Origin: Alphaproteobacteria bacterium
Lineage (GTDB): Bacteria; Pseudomonadota; Alphaproteobacteria; Rhodobacterales; Rhodobacteraceae
Reading direction: 5' to 3'
Assembly (NCBI GenBank): GCA_030431485.1
Contig: JAUIIR010000011.1
Span: 1 to 64,000 of the forward strand
Length of the DNA: 64,000 nt
Every line of letters begins with the position of its first letter. Position 1 is the first letter of the stretch. The translations under genes were made by a program, and so were the position numbers. A model generated the notes under the pieces. That model worked only from the letters and a program-made list of their open reading frames with translations, did no database searches and had not been told where the DNA came from. Shown one piece after another: positions 1 to 9,623 of the stretch.

Positions 1-244
1 TCGGAGCGAACACAGTAAACGGACCCTTGCCCATCAGGGTGTCAACCAGACCGGCTGCTTTGACTGCGGTCACCAACGTGGTGTGATCTGCCGAGTTTAC
101 AGCGTTTTCGACAATGTTTTTGTCTGGGAACATGGCGGCACCACCCACCATTGGATTGTCCGTGCCAGCATGGCTTTCGGCCAGTGCGGCACCGGTCAGT
201 GTCGTTGTTGCCAATGCAGCGGCGATGATTGTCTTCAGTGTCAT
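1..244 (-). CDS. Secreted fasciclin (FAS1) domain protein, C-terminus cut by window edge
   Basis: The visible 81 residues begin with a signal peptide ([22 protein letters not shown], likely cleaved before ESHAG). They continue into the start of a FAS1 domain: residues around [24 protein letters not shown] and then GPFTVFAP, the conserved FAS1 box 1. FAS1 proteins are exported and usually bind surfaces or act in adhesion or stress. A strong AGGAGGA site lies 5-6 bases before the ATG at 244. The gene is downstream of the anti-sigma and ECF sigma genes, and a possible ECF-type promoter precedes it, so it is probably a target of that sigma factor (inference). The gene continues past position 1. 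Confidence 0.88.
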   Translation of the reverse strand, partial: MTLKTIIAAALATTTLTGAALAESHAGTDNPMVGGAAMFPDKNIVENAVNSADHTTLVTAVKAAGLVDTLMGKGPFTVFAP

Positions 245-261
245 AACGTCCTCCTGATTTT

Positions 262-317
262 CCCGCCATGTTGTGGCGGGTCGGACGTAGACACGGGCGT
301 CAGGTCGGAGGTGTTTC
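262..317 (-). promoter_or_regulatory. Candidate ECF-type promoter and leader hairpin of the FAS1 gene
   Basis: On the minus strand GAAAC (317-313) is followed after 17 bases by CGTGTC (295-290). This resembles the GGAAC/CGTC layout of many ECF promoters, though the -35 is not perfect. GAAAC lies inside a palindrome, GGTGTTT-C-AAACACC (310-324). Downstream in the predicted leader is a perfect hairpin, CCCGCCA/TGGCGGG (262-280), ending about 18 bases before the start codon. The promoter call is inference; the palindromes are directly visible. Confidence 0.35.
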
Positions 318-339
318 AAACACCGCCTTCACAAGTCGA

Positions 340-1050
340 TCACGAGGCTGTGAGCGGACCTGCGGCCCTGACCAGACCGGTTGGCGCCCCCGTAGGAGAG
401 CCGCCCTGAGGTTCATCTGAAATCGCCAGGAGCGCACCAGGCAGATCCGCGAGGATGTCTTCTGGCAGATCAATAAGTGTGCTTTCATCGGCGCTTAGAA
501 GGCCAAGTGACACCGGTGCAGCGTCTCCGGCAATCAGCCACAGTTCAAAGACACGTCCCTCCGGCGCGGTCCCGGCGGCGCGAACGACTTGCACCGCACC
601 ACGCTCGGTATCGACGGCGGCGCTGATCAAAAGACCCTCGCCGTCTTCTGTTGGGGCCAATTCGGCCACCAGATCGGCCCGCAATGCGTCGTCCAGCGTG
701 ATCAAGCCTGTCGTGACCGACAGCCAAAGCACCATCGCCGCGGCGACACCACCCAATCCGTAGGGCCAGATCTGTTGCCAGAGGGTGCGCTTGTCCGGCT
801 TGAACAGCACCGTCTGCAAACGCTTCGCCAGTTGCGGGGACGGCTCTACAGCTTCGGTCTCTGCATAGATGGCCGCAGCAAAGTGCTCTTGCCATGCCAA
901 GACATCCGCCCGGAGCTCAGCGTCCTCTGCAAGACGCGCTTCAAAGGCTGCAATTTCGGCGGCACTCAAAAGGCCGAGCGCATATTCCGCTGCCAACTCC
1001 CGACCGTCGTCCCCTCCGGTGTCGCCTGCGTGTGTTGTCTGAACGCTCAT
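340..1050 (-). CDS. Membrane anti-sigma factor, RskA-like
   Basis: The 236-residue protein has the anti-sigma N-terminal zone with the typical AAEYALGLLS segment. One transmembrane helix follows near the middle (around WPYGLGGVAAAMVLWLSV). The C-terminal RskA-type domain contains FELWLIAGDAAPVSLG, and probably lies in the periplasm. It should hold the ECF sigma factor encoded just upstream in an inactive complex. The ATG at 1050 overlaps the sigma stop codon in an ATGA, which indicates translational coupling and fixes the start. No zinc-binding HxxxCxxC motif is seen, so it is not a ZAS-type anti-sigma factor. The inducing signal is unknown. Confidence 0.85.
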   Translation of the reverse strand: MSVQTTHAGDTGGDDGRELAAEYALGLLSAAEIAAFEARLAEDAELRADVLAWQEHFAAAIYAETEAVEPSPQLAKRLQTVLFKPDKRTLWQQIWPYGLGGVAAAMVLWLSVTTGLITLDDALRADLVAELAPTEDGEGLLISAAVDTERGAVQVVRAAGTAPEGRVFELWLIAGDAAPVSLGLLSADESTLIDLPEDILADLPGALLAISDEPQGGSPTGAPTGLVRAAGPLTAS

Positions 1051-1589
1051 CGGCTCAAGCACTCCCGCAGGGCCATCAGACTGCGGCGCAACCACGTCCG
1101 GATGGTGTTCAGGTTCACCCCTGTTGCCTCGGAAAGGTCGGCATAGCTGTACCCTTCAAGATACACGCGCCGCACCAGATGCCCGCGCGCACGCGGCAAC
1201 TCGTCGAGGCAAGCCTGTATCTGACGGGCCTCAGACGCCGCAACAGCGGCGCCTTCGGGACCGGGTTTGCTGTCTGGCAGAAGGTCAGCCGTTTCGATCG
1301 GCACCGGCGACTGTTTCAGGGCACGGCGGCGGTCAATCGCCCGATTGCGGGTGATCGTGATCAGCCACGTCATCGGAGAATACCCGTTGACCTTATAGCT
1401 GTCGGCCTTGTTCCAAACCGTCACGAACACGTCCTGCAACACCTCCTCGGCCTCTACACGGTCATTCAACACACGCAGACAGACGCCAAAAAGTTTCGCC
1501 GAGGTGCGGTCATAAAGCCGGGTGAACGCGGCGCGGTCACCCATCGCTACGCGGGCAATGAGATTTTCCACCTCTTCTTGCGGCGTCAT
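1047..1589 (-). CDS. ECF (group 4) RNA polymerase sigma factor
   Basis: At 180 residues it has the size of an ECF sigma factor, with only regions 2 and 4. Region 2 shows [17 protein letters not shown], the [12 protein letters not shown] core-binding segment and [16 protein letters not shown]. Region 4 has the helix-turn-helix [20 protein letters not shown]. Start: ATG at 1589, with a TTG one codon upstream. It forms an operon with its anti-sigma factor, and the FAS1 gene follows. It is divergent from cobS, with a 90-base gap that holds both promoters. Which stress activates it cannot be read from the sequence. Confidence 0.92.
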   Translation of the reverse strand: MTPQEEVENLIARVAMGDRAAFTRLYDRTSAKLFGVCLRVLNDRVEAEEVLQDVFVTVWNKADSYKVNGYSPMTWLITITRNRAIDRRRALKQSPVPIETADLLPDSKPGPEGAAVAASEARQIQACLDELPRARGHLVRRVYLEGYSYADLSEATGVNLNTIRTWLRRSLMALRECLSR

Positions 1590-1678
1590 CAACGAAATCC
1601 CATCCCCTTTCCCTTGCTCCTCCCGCCATTATGTTGCACCACACACGCAAACCCCCAGCTGAGAAGGATGTCCGCAAC

Positions 1679-2665
1679 ATGGCCGACGGGACGATCGACA
1701 TCAACGCCAAACCGACAGAAGAAATTTCCGTTCGCGAGGTGTTTGGCATTGATACGGATATGGTTGTCCACGGGTTCCCCGAGCGGACAGACCGCGTGCC
1801 GGACATCGACAGCACTTACAAGTTTGATCCGGATACGTCGCTGGCGATCCTCGCGGGCTTCCGCAACAATCGTCGGGTGATGATTCAGGGCTATCACGGC
1901 ACAGGCAAATCAACCCATATCGAGCAAGTCGCAGCGCGGCTCAACTGGCCATGCGTGCGCGTCAACCTCGACAGCCACATCAGCCGGATCGACCTGATCG
2001 GCAAAGATGCGATCAAATTGGTGGGCGGCAAGCAAGTCACCCAGTTCCAGGAAGGCATCCTGCCCTGGGCGCTGCGCAACCCGACCGCCATCGTCTTCGA
2101 CGAATATGATGCGGGCCGTGCGGATGTGATGTTCGTGATTCAGCGGGTTCTGGAAACAGACGGCAAGCTGACGCTCTTGGACCAGAACGAAGTCATCACG
2201 CCGCACAAGTATTTTCGCATCTTCGCGACCGCCAACACGGTGGGTCTGGGCGACACGACGGGTCTTTATCACGGCACCCAGCAGATCAACCAAGGTCAGA
2301 TGGACCGCTGGTCTCTGGTCGCAACGCTGAACTATCTTTCAATTGACGCCGAAACGTCGATCGTCTTGTCGAAGGCCCCTCATTACAACACCGAGAAAGG
2401 CCGCAAGACCGTGCGCCAGATGGTGACCGTTGCAGACCTGTCGCGCACCGCGTTCATGTCCGGCGATCTCTCGACCGTAATGAGCCCACGGACCGTAATC
2501 GCGTGGGCGCAAAATGCCGAGATTTTCCGGGATGTGGGCTACGCATTCCGTCTGTCCTTCCTCAACAAATGCGACGAGCTTGAACGCCAGACCGTGGCCG
2601 AGTTCTACCAGCGTTGCTTTGACGAAGAACTGCCCGAAAGCGCGGCTTCGCTGAGCGTCGGGTGA
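1679..2665 (+). CDS. cobS: Aerobic cobaltochelatase AAA+ subunit CobS
   Basis: CobS is the ATPase partner of CobN and CobT. It drives cobalt insertion into hydrogenobyrinate a,c-diamide in the oxygen-dependent cobalamin pathway, in the cytoplasm. The 328-residue protein has a Walker A motif at residues 71-79 (GYHGTGKST) and Walker B at 138-142 (IVFDE), in a MoxR-type AAA+ domain. Length matches the family (about 330). The ATG at 1679 was chosen because [12 protein letters not shown] is the usual N-terminus and AGAAGG lies 10 or so bases upstream; an earlier ATG at 1631 has no comparable site. cobT follows after 97 bases. CobN is not in the window. Confidence 0.95.
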   Translation: MADGTIDINAKPTEEISVREVFGIDTDMVVHGFPERTDRVPDIDSTYKFDPDTSLAILAGFRNNRRVMIQGYHGTGKSTHIEQVAARLNWPCVRVNLDSHISRIDLIGKDAIKLVGGKQVTQFQEGILPWALRNPTAIVFDEYDAGRADVMFVIQRVLETDGKLTLLDQNEVITPHKYFRIFATANTVGLGDTTGLYHGTQQINQGQMDRWSLVATLNYLSIDAETSIVLSKAPHYNTEKGRKTVRQMVTVADLSRTAFMSGDLSTVMSPRTVIAWAQNAEIFRDVGYAFRLSFLNKCDELERQTVAEFYQRCFDEELPESAASLSVG

Positions 2666-2672
2666 TGGGTTT

Positions 2673-2693
2673 CGGATCGGCTGTGCCGATCCG
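2673..2693 (+). repeat. Hairpin repeat after cobS (copy 1)
   Basis: A perfect 9-bp inverted repeat, CGGATCGGC-TGT-GCCGATCCG, lies 7 bases after the cobS stop. A near copy with the same TGT loop and flanks (TTTCGGA...TCCGAC) follows cobT at 4650-4670. There is no T-run after it, so it is not a classical terminator. It may stabilise cobS mRNA or lower transcription into cobT. Confidence 0.6.
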
Positions 2694-2762
2694 ACAGGCC
2701 GGGGGGTCTTCCCTCTGGCCATCGCGACAATTGGGAGCCGAAGACGCAGGGGGCGTTCACGC

Positions 2763-4640
2763 ATGAGCAAACCGACAGACAACCCCGCCGATCCGTTCAA
2801 GAAAGCGCTGGCCGAAGCGACCAAGGTCATGGCGCGCGACCCTGACCTGACGGTGAGCTATTCCGTCGATCCGTCCGGTATCTCCGGTGACGCCATGCGT
2901 CTGCCGCAGATCAGTCGCCGATTGACACGCGATGAGGTGCTGCTGGCGCGCGGCACCGCGGATGCAATGGCGATGTACCGGCGTTATCATGATGCGGGTA
3001 CACACGCCCGCTATGCGCCGCAAGGTGATCTGGCGCGCGAACTCTACGAGACGATGGAGACCGCCCGCTGCGAAGCGATGGGCGCTCGGGACATGCCGGG
3101 CACTGCGGGCAATATCGACGCCAAGATCGGTAACGAGGCAATGCGGCGCGGCTATGACCAGATCAAAGAAGCGTCCGAGGCACCCCTTGCGGAAGCGGCC
3201 GGATATCTGGTGCGCCACCTCGCAACCGGGCGCGATCTGCCCGAGGGCGCTCAGAATGTCATGGATCTGTGGCGCGGCTTTATCGAAAATCAGGCTGGCG
3301 GGACGCTTGAAAATCTGCAGGACGTCTTGAGCGATCAGGCCGCGTTCGCGCGCTTCACCCGCGCCGTTATCACCGATCTGGGATACAGTGACCAGCTTGG
3401 CGACGACCCGGATGAGTTAGACGAAGACGCGCAGGATCAGGCCGAAGAGGGTAGCAACGAAGAACAGGAGCCTGACAGCACCGGTCAGGAGGAGGACGAA
3501 AGCGAAGACGCCGAAGCAAGCCCGGAGTCGAGCCAGGATGAAACCCAGGACCCCAGTCAGGCACAGGTGTCCATGGATGAGATGGCCGATCAGGAGTTGA
3601 GCGAAGAGGCGGAGATGCCCGAGGGCGAAGCGCCTCTGGAGCCACCTCCCCCTGCCCCGATTTCCGAGGCCGACCCGGATTACAAGGTCTTCGACTCGGC
3701 CCATGACGAAGAGATCCTGGCAGAAGAACTGGCCGAACCGGTCGAGCTTGAAAGGTTGCGGGCATATCTTGATCAGCAGCTTGAGCCATTAAAGGGTGCC
3801 GTCAGCCGTCTCGCGAACAAGCTACAGCGGCGCTTGCAGGCGCAACAGAACCGGTCTTGGGAATTCGATCTCGAAGAAGGCATTCTTGATGCCGGTCGTT
3901 TGGCGCGCGTGGTAGCGAACCCGACCACACCGCTGTCGTTCAAGGTCGAAAAAGACACCGAGTTCCGCGATACCGTCGTGACCCTGCTTTTGGACAACTC
4001 CGGTTCCATGCGCGGCCGGCCGATCTCAATCGCCGCAATCTGTGCGGATGTTCTGGCCCGGACCCTTGAACGGTGCTCCGTCAAGGTCGAGATCCTTGGC
4101 TTCACCACCCGCGCGTGGAAAGGTGGTCAAGCACGGGAGAAGTGGCTGAACGAAGGCCGCGAACAACAGCCCGGACGTCTGAATGACCTCCGGCATATCA
4201 TCTACAAAAGCGCCGACGCGCCCTGGCGGCGGACCCGGTCGAACCTTGGTCTGATGATGAAAGAGGGCCTGCTGAAGGAAAACATCGACGGTGAAGCGCT
4301 TGAATGGGCACATCGACGGATGCTGCACCGCTCTGAGGCGCGCAAGATCCTGATGGTGATCTCGGATGGTGCCCCGGTGGATGACAGCACATTGTCCGTG
4401 AACCCCGCGAACTACCTCGAAAAGCACCTTCGTGATGTGATTGCGATGGTGGAGCGGCGCAAACAGGTGGAGTTGCTTGCCATCGGCATCGGCCACGACG
4501 TGACGCGCTACTACGAGCGCGCGGTCACGATCACCGATGTTGAGCAGTTGGCAGGCGCGATGACCGAACAACTCGCCTCACTGTTTGACAGCGATCCCCG
4601 CGCTCGGGCGCGGCTCATGGGCATCAAGCGCGCGAGTTGA
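2763..4640 (+). CDS. cobT: Cobaltochelatase subunit CobT
   Basis: CobT works with CobS as the chaperone-like ATPase module of aerobic cobaltochelatase. The 625-residue protein has the family layout. An N-terminal helical domain is followed by a long acidic Asp/Glu/Gln-rich linker at about residues 215-320 (e.g. [18 protein letters not shown]). A C-terminal von Willebrand A domain carries the MIDAS motif DNSGS near residue 410, plus the DGAPVDD loop. Length fits the family. The start ATG lies directly at the beginning of the conserved [16 protein letters not shown]. It lies downstream of cobS and is probably cotranscribed with it. Confidence 0.95.
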   Translation: MSKPTDNPADPFKKALAEATKVMARDPDLTVSYSVDPSGISGDAMRLPQISRRLTRDEVLLARGTADAMAMYRRYHDAGTHARYAPQGDLARELYETMETARCEAMGARDMPGTAGNIDAKIGNEAMRRGYDQIKEASEAPLAEAAGYLVRHLATGRDLPEGAQNVMDLWRGFIENQAGGTLENLQDVLSDQAAFARFTRAVITDLGYSDQLGDDPDELDEDAQDQAEEGSNEEQEPDSTGQEEDESEDAEASPESSQDETQDPSQAQVSMDEMADQELSEEAEMPEGEAPLEPPPPAPISEADPDYKVFDSAHDEEILAEELAEPVELERLRAYLDQQLEPLKGAVSRLANKLQRRLQAQQNRSWEFDLEEGILDAGRLARVVANPTTPLSFKVEKDTEFRDTVVTLLLDNSGSMRGRPISIAAICADVLARTLERCSVKVEILGFTTRAWKGGQAREKWLNEGREQQPGRLNDLRHIIYKSADAPWRRTRSNLGLMMKEGLLKENIDGEALEWAHRRMLHRSEARKILMVISDGAPVDDSTLSVNPANYLEKHLRDVIAMVERRKQVELLAIGIGHDVTRYYERAVTITDVEQLAGAMTEQLASLFDSDPRARARLMGIKRAS

Positions 4641-4649
4641 CCGGTGTTT

Positions 4650-4693
4650 CGGACGGGCTGTGCCGGTCCGACCAGCGCGCCCTTCGGGCGCGC
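4650..4693 (+). repeat. Two hairpins after cobT (copy 2 of the cobS-end repeat, plus a GC hairpin)
   Basis: CGGACGGGC-TGT-GCCGGTCCG at 4650-4670 has the same loop and flanks as the hairpin after cobS, with one mismatch in the stem. It is followed directly by a perfect 8-bp hairpin, GCGCGCCC-TTC-GGGCGCGC (4675-4693). No T-run follows. Together they probably form the 3' end structure of the cobST transcript. Confidence 0.55.
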
Positions 4694-4810
4694 AAGTGCA
4701 AATCCTTGAAATGAAGACGTGGACGCGTTCTGGGTTCTGCAGCGCTTTGCGGGGTTGCCTTGGTCCGCAAATCCGGGTTCGTTTGCGTCAGATCACAGAA
4801 AGAGACCGCC

Positions 4811-6592
4811 ATGTTTCAAAGCTTTTCCGAAACGGCATCCCCGGAACAGGGCCCGCCCCGCTTGACCGCATTGCGGGCCGTGATGGCCGATGAAGGATTT
4901 GACGGGTTTATTGTCCCGCGTGCAGACGCACATCAGGGCGAATACGTGGCCGATCGCGACAGCAGATTGTCCTGGCTTACCGGATTTACCGGATCGGCCG
5001 GGTATTGCATTGCGCTCACGGACACGGCTGGCGTGTTTGTTGACGGCCGCTACCGGGTGCAGGTTCGTGCGCAGGTGGCGGACGTGTTCACACCGGTTGA
5101 CTGGCCGGAAGTGTCACTTGGCGCATGGCTGTCCGAGACTGCCCCTGACGGGGCCGTGATCGGCTTCGACCCCTGGCTGCACACTGTGGCGCAACTGCGA
5201 GAGCTGGAAGCGGCTGCGAAAAATGTCACGCTGAAACGGTCAGACAATTTGGTGGACCGGGTCTGGGAGGACCAGCCTGCACCACCCGCAACCCAGGCTT
5301 TTGTCCAACCTGTGGACCTTGCCGGAGAGCCGCACGCGGCCAAGATAGACAGGCTCGCAAGCAGTTTGGGTCCGGCACAGGCAGCTGTCCTGACACTCCC
5401 CGACAGCATCTGCTGGCTTTTGAACATCCGTGGCGACGATGTGCCCCGGACCCCGTTTGTGCATGGTTTTGCAGTTCTGCATGCACACGGGCAAGTGACG
5501 CTTTTCGTCAATCCCGAGAAGCTTGCCAATCTTGGCGATCATCTGGGTTCAAAGGTCACAGTCGAACCTGTTGAGGCCTTTTTGGCCTCTCTGTCCCGGC
5601 TTGCCGGACCTGTGCAGATCGACCCAGCGAGTTGTCCTGTGATTGTCGCGGATACGCTGCACGATGGCGGCATCCAGATGGTTGAAGCGCAGGACCCCTG
5701 TGCGCTGCCAAAAGCCTGTAAATCCGCAGCAGAGCTGGAGGGCGCACGCGCCGCGCATTTGCGAGACGGTGCGGCAATGGCGCGGTTTCTCTGCTGGCTT
5801 GATCAGCAGCCAACCGGAAGCCTGACCGAAATTGATGTGGTCAAGCGGCTGGAATCTGAACGCTCAGCCACCAACGCACTGCGCGACATCAGTTTTGACA
5901 CAATCTCCGGCGCTGGCCCGAACGGCGCGATTGTGCATTACCGGGTCACCGAAAAGACCAATCGTCTGGTCAATGAAGGTCTTCTGTTGGTCGACAGCGG
6001 CGGGCAATATGTGGACGGCACCACTGACGTCACGCGAACCATGGCCATCGGCAATGTCGGCGCGGAGGAGAAACGTGCCTTTACCTTGGTGCTCAAGGGG
6101 ATGATCGCGATATCACGGCTGCGTTGGCCCAAGGGGCTCGCGGGGCGGGATATGGACGCTTTGGCGCGCGTGGCGCTGTGGGAACAGGGTCTGGATTACG
6201 GGCATGGTACGGGACATGGTGTCGGATCGTATCTGAGCGTACATGAGGGACCACAGCGTTTGGCCCGCACCGGCACCGTGCCTTTCATGCCGGGAATGAT
6301 CCTTTCAAATGAGCCGGGCTTCTACAAGGAAGACGCATTCGGGATCCGGATCGAGAACCTGATTATTGTAGAAAAGGCCCCTGCCCTGCCCGGCCAGACT
6401 GTCGATCAGATGTACCGCTTCGAGACGCTCACCTATGTGCCGATTGACACCCGGCTGGTCGACCCTGCCCTGCTGACTGAGGCCGAGCGGGCGTGGTTGA
6501 ACAGGTATCATGCAGAGGTCCTGGCACGGATTGGGCCGCTGGTGGAGGGAGAGGTGTCAATTTGGCTCACCAATGCCTGTACTCCAATCTGA
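4811..6592 (+). CDS. M24B Xaa-Pro aminopeptidase family protein
   Basis: This 593-residue protein has the long three-domain aminopeptidase P layout: two creatinase-like N-terminal domains and a pita-bread catalytic domain. The metal-binding positions are visible: VDSGGQYVDGTTDVTRT (two Asp), GHGTGHGVGSYLSVHEGP (His), NEPGFY (Glu) and GIRIENL (Glu). It should remove N-terminal residues that precede proline, using two metal ions (usually Mn2+), in the cytoplasm. No signal peptide is seen. The start ATG at 4811 was chosen over upstream in-frame codons because the conserved region begins here and AAAGAGA precedes it. It is a single gene, followed 59 bases later by a DUF427 gene. Confidence 0.93.
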   Translation: MFQSFSETASPEQGPPRLTALRAVMADEGFDGFIVPRADAHQGEYVADRDSRLSWLTGFTGSAGYCIALTDTAGVFVDGRYRVQVRAQVADVFTPVDWPEVSLGAWLSETAPDGAVIGFDPWLHTVAQLRELEAAAKNVTLKRSDNLVDRVWEDQPAPPATQAFVQPVDLAGEPHAAKIDRLASSLGPAQAAVLTLPDSICWLLNIRGDDVPRTPFVHGFAVLHAHGQVTLFVNPEKLANLGDHLGSKVTVEPVEAFLASLSRLAGPVQIDPASCPVIVADTLHDGGIQMVEAQDPCALPKACKSAAELEGARAAHLRDGAAMARFLCWLDQQPTGSLTEIDVVKRLESERSATNALRDISFDTISGAGPNGAIVHYRVTEKTNRLVNEGLLLVDSGGQYVDGTTDVTRTMAIGNVGAEEKRAFTLVLKGMIAISRLRWPKGLAGRDMDALARVALWEQGLDYGHGTGHGVGSYLSVHEGPQRLARTGTVPFMPGMILSNEPGFYKEDAFGIRIENLIIVEKAPALPGQTVDQMYRFETLTYVPIDTRLVDPALLTEAERAWLNRYHAEVLARIGPLVEGEVSIWLTNACTPI

Positions 6593-6651
6593 CCATAAAC
6601 ATTTACAATCCCCTGCTAACCCCGGTACATCGTCCACAAAAGGGATGGATC

Positions 6652-6996
6652 ATGCAAAAACACATTACGATTAGGCCTGCTGAAGGCACGTGGGTGGTGC
6701 GCGCCGGTGGTGCGGTTATCGCTGAAAGCAGAAATGCGTTGGAACTGACCGAAGGCGACATGCCGTTCGTTATTTATTTCCCGCGCTCCGATGTCGCGAT
6801 GGCGTTTTTGGATGCGTCAGATCACAGCACGACATGCACCCATAAGGGTGACGCCAGCTATTTCGACATCGTTTCAAAAAGCATGACCTACACGAATGCA
6901 GTCTGGTCCTATGAAGATCCAAAGCCCGAGGTTGCAGACATCAAGGATCATCTTGCGTTCTATGTGCAGGATGGTGTGACCGTCGAACGCGTCTGA
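6652..6996 (+). CDS. DUF427 family protein
   Basis: The 114-residue protein matches the DUF427 family, small beta-rich proteins. Signature segments include GTWVVRAGGAVIAES near the N-terminus, the FPRSDVAM segment, and TTCTHKGDASYFDI followed by WSYEDPKPEV. The biochemical function of the family is not known. The ATG at 6652 has an AAAAGGGA site 8-10 bases before it. It probably has its own promoter in the short AT-rich gap after the aminopeptidase gene (AACATTTACAAT). It is convergent with the chloride transporter gene; the 211-base gap between them shows no gene. Confidence 0.85.
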   Translation: MQKHITIRPAEGTWVVRAGGAVIAESRNALELTEGDMPFVIYFPRSDVAMAFLDASDHSTTCTHKGDASYFDIVSKSMTYTNAVWSYEDPKPEVADIKDHLAFYVQDGVTVERV

Positions 6997-7207
6997 CGGC
7001 TGAGCCTTTGGGTCAACGATGGCCCGTTAACGCACGCACTGTCTGTTAGCTATTGCATTTACCCTCACGGGCACCAAAATCGATCGCTGCCAACCCCGTC
7101 CGTGGAAACGCCCAGTTTTTGCTTTCAACGGCATAGGCCTTAAAACCCTGTCGGCATGCGGCATATTTGGAAATTGAGCCACCAGTTTACCCGATGTTCG
7201 GAACGGG

Positions 7208-8884
7208 TCAGCTGTGCTCTTCCTCCGCTGTCGCGGCCAGCGCACGGTTATAGGCTTTCAGCGCATCGACATGAAACAGCGCGCCCTGAAGGACGGGGGT
7301 GTTGTGCGGGCCTTCCATCTTGACCACCGGCAGAAACGCCACACCGGACTTGTCAAAAAGCGGCAACGCTGTTTCGAGCGTGGCTTGCGCCTGAACGTAG
7401 AGACCCTGTTCGATCATTGTCAGACAGGCCTCTTCATCCGCAGCTTTGCTGTCAGTCGGTTTACGCATGACGCCCTGAACGCGGAACATCGCCAACAGGT
7501 ACGCCTGCGGCCCCGCTGCGAGATGGACATTCCGGCGCTCAAGTTGGGTTAGGAAGAACGATCTGTCGACAAGGCGTGCAGACACGGCGGTGGACATGGA
7601 GACCGAGACCATGACGGCCAAACCGGTCTGCCAGTCTCCTGTTAGCTCAAAGACGATCAATGTCGTGGAAATCGGCGCACCGAGAACGGCCGCAGCAACT
7701 GCCCCCATGCCAGCAAGAGCATAAAGCGTGGCGGTGCCCGACTGCTCTGGGAAGAGGCCAGTGGCAATCAACCCGAAGGCCAGCCCTGTCAGCGCCCCCA
7801 GCATAAGTGAGGGTGAAAAGACCCCGCCGCCCATACGGCCGCCCATCGTGATGGCAACAGCCACAACCTTGAGCATGGCAAAAACAACCGCCTCGTGCCA
7901 CAGGAGCGCGCCAGTCAGGGCGCGGGACGTGGTCTCGTATCCCACCCCGATGATATGCGGAAACCAGATCGCCAACGCGCCCAGCATGACACCGGCTGCG
8001 GCCGGGCGCAGCAGATGCGGTAAGCCCATTTTTCTCTGCAGATTTGTACCGACATCATCGGCCAGAAACACAGCCCGCATCATGGCAACAGCGACCAATC
8101 CACACACCAGTCCAAGGATGAAGAAGGCGGGAAGCTCCAGATAGAACTCTACAGTTGTGGTGCCGGGCAACTTGAATTCGGTCACATCACCAAAGACCAG
8201 ACGGTTGATCACCGTGCCAGCCGCACTTGCGACAACAATCGGCGCAAACGCATGCACAGCGAAATGGCGCAGGATGACCTCAAGCGCAAAAAGCGCCCCG
8301 GCGATAGGGGCGTTGAAACTTGCCGAAACAGCCGCAGCAACAGCACAGCCCAGCAGGTCACGCCCCGTGATCCCGTCCGCGCGGATTGTGTTCGAGACCC
8401 AAGAGGACAACATCGCGGCTATATGGACAACCGGGCCTTCGCGGCCGGTGCTGCCCCCGGTGGACAGGGTGATCCAGGAGCAGACGGCCGAGGCGATCCC
8501 GGCCTTTTTCTCGACCCGGCCATCGTTCAAGGCGGCGCCTTCTATGACATCGGCAACCGACCGGACCCGGCCATCGGGTGTGAAGTAATGGACGATCACG
8601 CCAACAACGAGGCCGCCCAGAGTGGGGATCAACAAGAGCATCCACCAGGGCAGGTTCTCTGCATAGCTGTGAATCGTGGTGACACTGGGCGTGCCATAGG
8701 CACTTGTTTGCAGAAAGGTGATGGCCAGCCGGAACAACGTGGCGGCAAGGCCTGCGGCAATCCCGATAAGAAGCGCGATCAGCCAGAATTGAAATTGGGA
8801 CGGTCCTTTGTGGCGCAGCAAATCCCAGCCGCGCGCGAACTGTCCCTTCATTGCCTGGATTTGACCACGTAAAGCCGGCGCCAT
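7208..8884 (-). CDS. ClC-family chloride channel/transporter with C-terminal CBS-like region
   Basis: A 558-residue inner-membrane protein with about ten hydrophobic helices in ClC arrangement. The gating glutamate motif GREGP is present (Glu149). The first filter motif is not GSGIP but SVADVIEGA, typical of a divergent bacterial ClC subgroup. At the internal proton-glutamate site the sequence is ALFALEVI, so the residue matching Glu203 of the E. coli exchanger is Val. This could mean a passive Cl- channel or altered proton coupling (inference). The last 85 or so residues look like a degenerate CBS pair. The ATG at 8884 was chosen because AAAGGA lies nine bases upstream; a TTG at 8920 has no such site. 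Confidence 0.9.
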   Translation of the reverse strand: MAPALRGQIQAMKGQFARGWDLLRHKGPSQFQFWLIALLIGIAAGLAATLFRLAITFLQTSAYGTPSVTTIHSYAENLPWWMLLLIPTLGGLVVGVIVHYFTPDGRVRSVADVIEGAALNDGRVEKKAGIASAVCSWITLSTGGSTGREGPVVHIAAMLSSWVSNTIRADGITGRDLLGCAVAAAVSASFNAPIAGALFALEVILRHFAVHAFAPIVVASAAGTVINRLVFGDVTEFKLPGTTTVEFYLELPAFFILGLVCGLVAVAMMRAVFLADDVGTNLQRKMGLPHLLRPAAAGVMLGALAIWFPHIIGVGYETTSRALTGALLWHEAVVFAMLKVVAVAITMGGRMGGGVFSPSLMLGALTGLAFGLIATGLFPEQSGTATLYALAGMGAVAAAVLGAPISTTLIVFELTGDWQTGLAVMVSVSMSTAVSARLVDRSFFLTQLERRNVHLAAGPQAYLLAMFRVQGVMRKPTDSKAADEEACLTMIEQGLYVQAQATLETALPLFDKSGVAFLPVVKMEGPHNTPVLQGALFHVDALKAYNRALAATAEEEHS

Positions 8885-9000
8885 GCCCAGCGGTCCTTTC
8901 GCAAAACCGAACCACGCCAAAAATCATCTGTTTATCTACGCTTATCCGATGCGCCTGCAGTGTCCACCCCTTGGCCGATCACTCTGTGTATCTGACGATG

Positions 9001-9600
9001 TCAGGACACACCAACCAGCGCGAAAAGCCGCGCCTGCGCGCGTTCTGCACGCTCTTTGATGACCCTGTCACGCAGAGGACCCAAGGCGCCCGTGGCGCGC
9101 CGGATTTGCAGGTCGCCAACCAGAAGATCGACATAGAGCGCCGCAATCTCGGGCGGCGAGCCCTTGAGACGGCCTTGCGCAACCATCTTTTTGAACAACG
9201 CGACGATCAGGGGAAACACCTTGCCCCGACCTTCCTGAGCCAAGGCTTCGCCAAGCGTGCCACTTGCATCCGCCGCGGCCGCACGATTGAGCGCAACAGC
9301 GCGATCACCAATCAGCATCGACAAAAGAACCGGCCCCAGATCCTCCAGAGCCTGATCAAGCTGCGCGCTTTGCCCCAAGGCCTGACGCAGGCGCTCGGCG
9401 ACATGCTCTGCGTTTGTTTCGATTAGAGCTTTGAACAATCCGATCTTGTCGCCGTACCACCGGTAGAGTGTTTCGTTCGACGCTTTGGCCGCCTTCGAAA
9501 CTGCGAGCATCGACATGTTTTGAAAGCCTTTTTCCGCCAGAAGGGCATAGGCGGCAGTTTCGATCTGCTGTTTTCTCTGCTGCTTGTTGTCTTCGCGCAT
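9001..9600 (-). CDS. TetR/AcrR-family regulator, divergent from DUF1772 gene
   Basis: The 199-residue protein starts with a TetR DNA-binding domain (IETAAYALLAEKGFQNMSMLAVSKAAKASNETLYRWY as helix-turn-helix, with the typical LYRWYGDKIGLF ending). It is followed by a variable ligand-binding half. GGAGA six bases before the ATG at 9600 supports this start; the longer upstream reading would run through the divergent promoter. It probably represses itself and the neighbouring DUF1772 gene through the inverted repeat in the 97-base gap. The ligand is unknown. Confidence 0.88.
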   Translation of the reverse strand: MREDNKQQRKQQIETAAYALLAEKGFQNMSMLAVSKAAKASNETLYRWYGDKIGLFKALIETNAEHVAERLRQALGQSAQLDQALEDLGPVLLSMLIGDRAVALNRAAAADASGTLGEALAQEGRGKVFPLIVALFKKMVAQGRLKGSPPEIAALYVDLLVGDLQIRRATGALGPLRDRVIKERAERAQARLFALVGVS

Positions 9601-9623
9601 CGGCGGTCTCCGAAAATCCTTGC

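Noticed and set aside
894-1880. A 328-codon plus-strand frame across the ECF sigma gene
   Set aside because: It is antisense to the sigma and anti-sigma genes and then runs out of frame into cobS.
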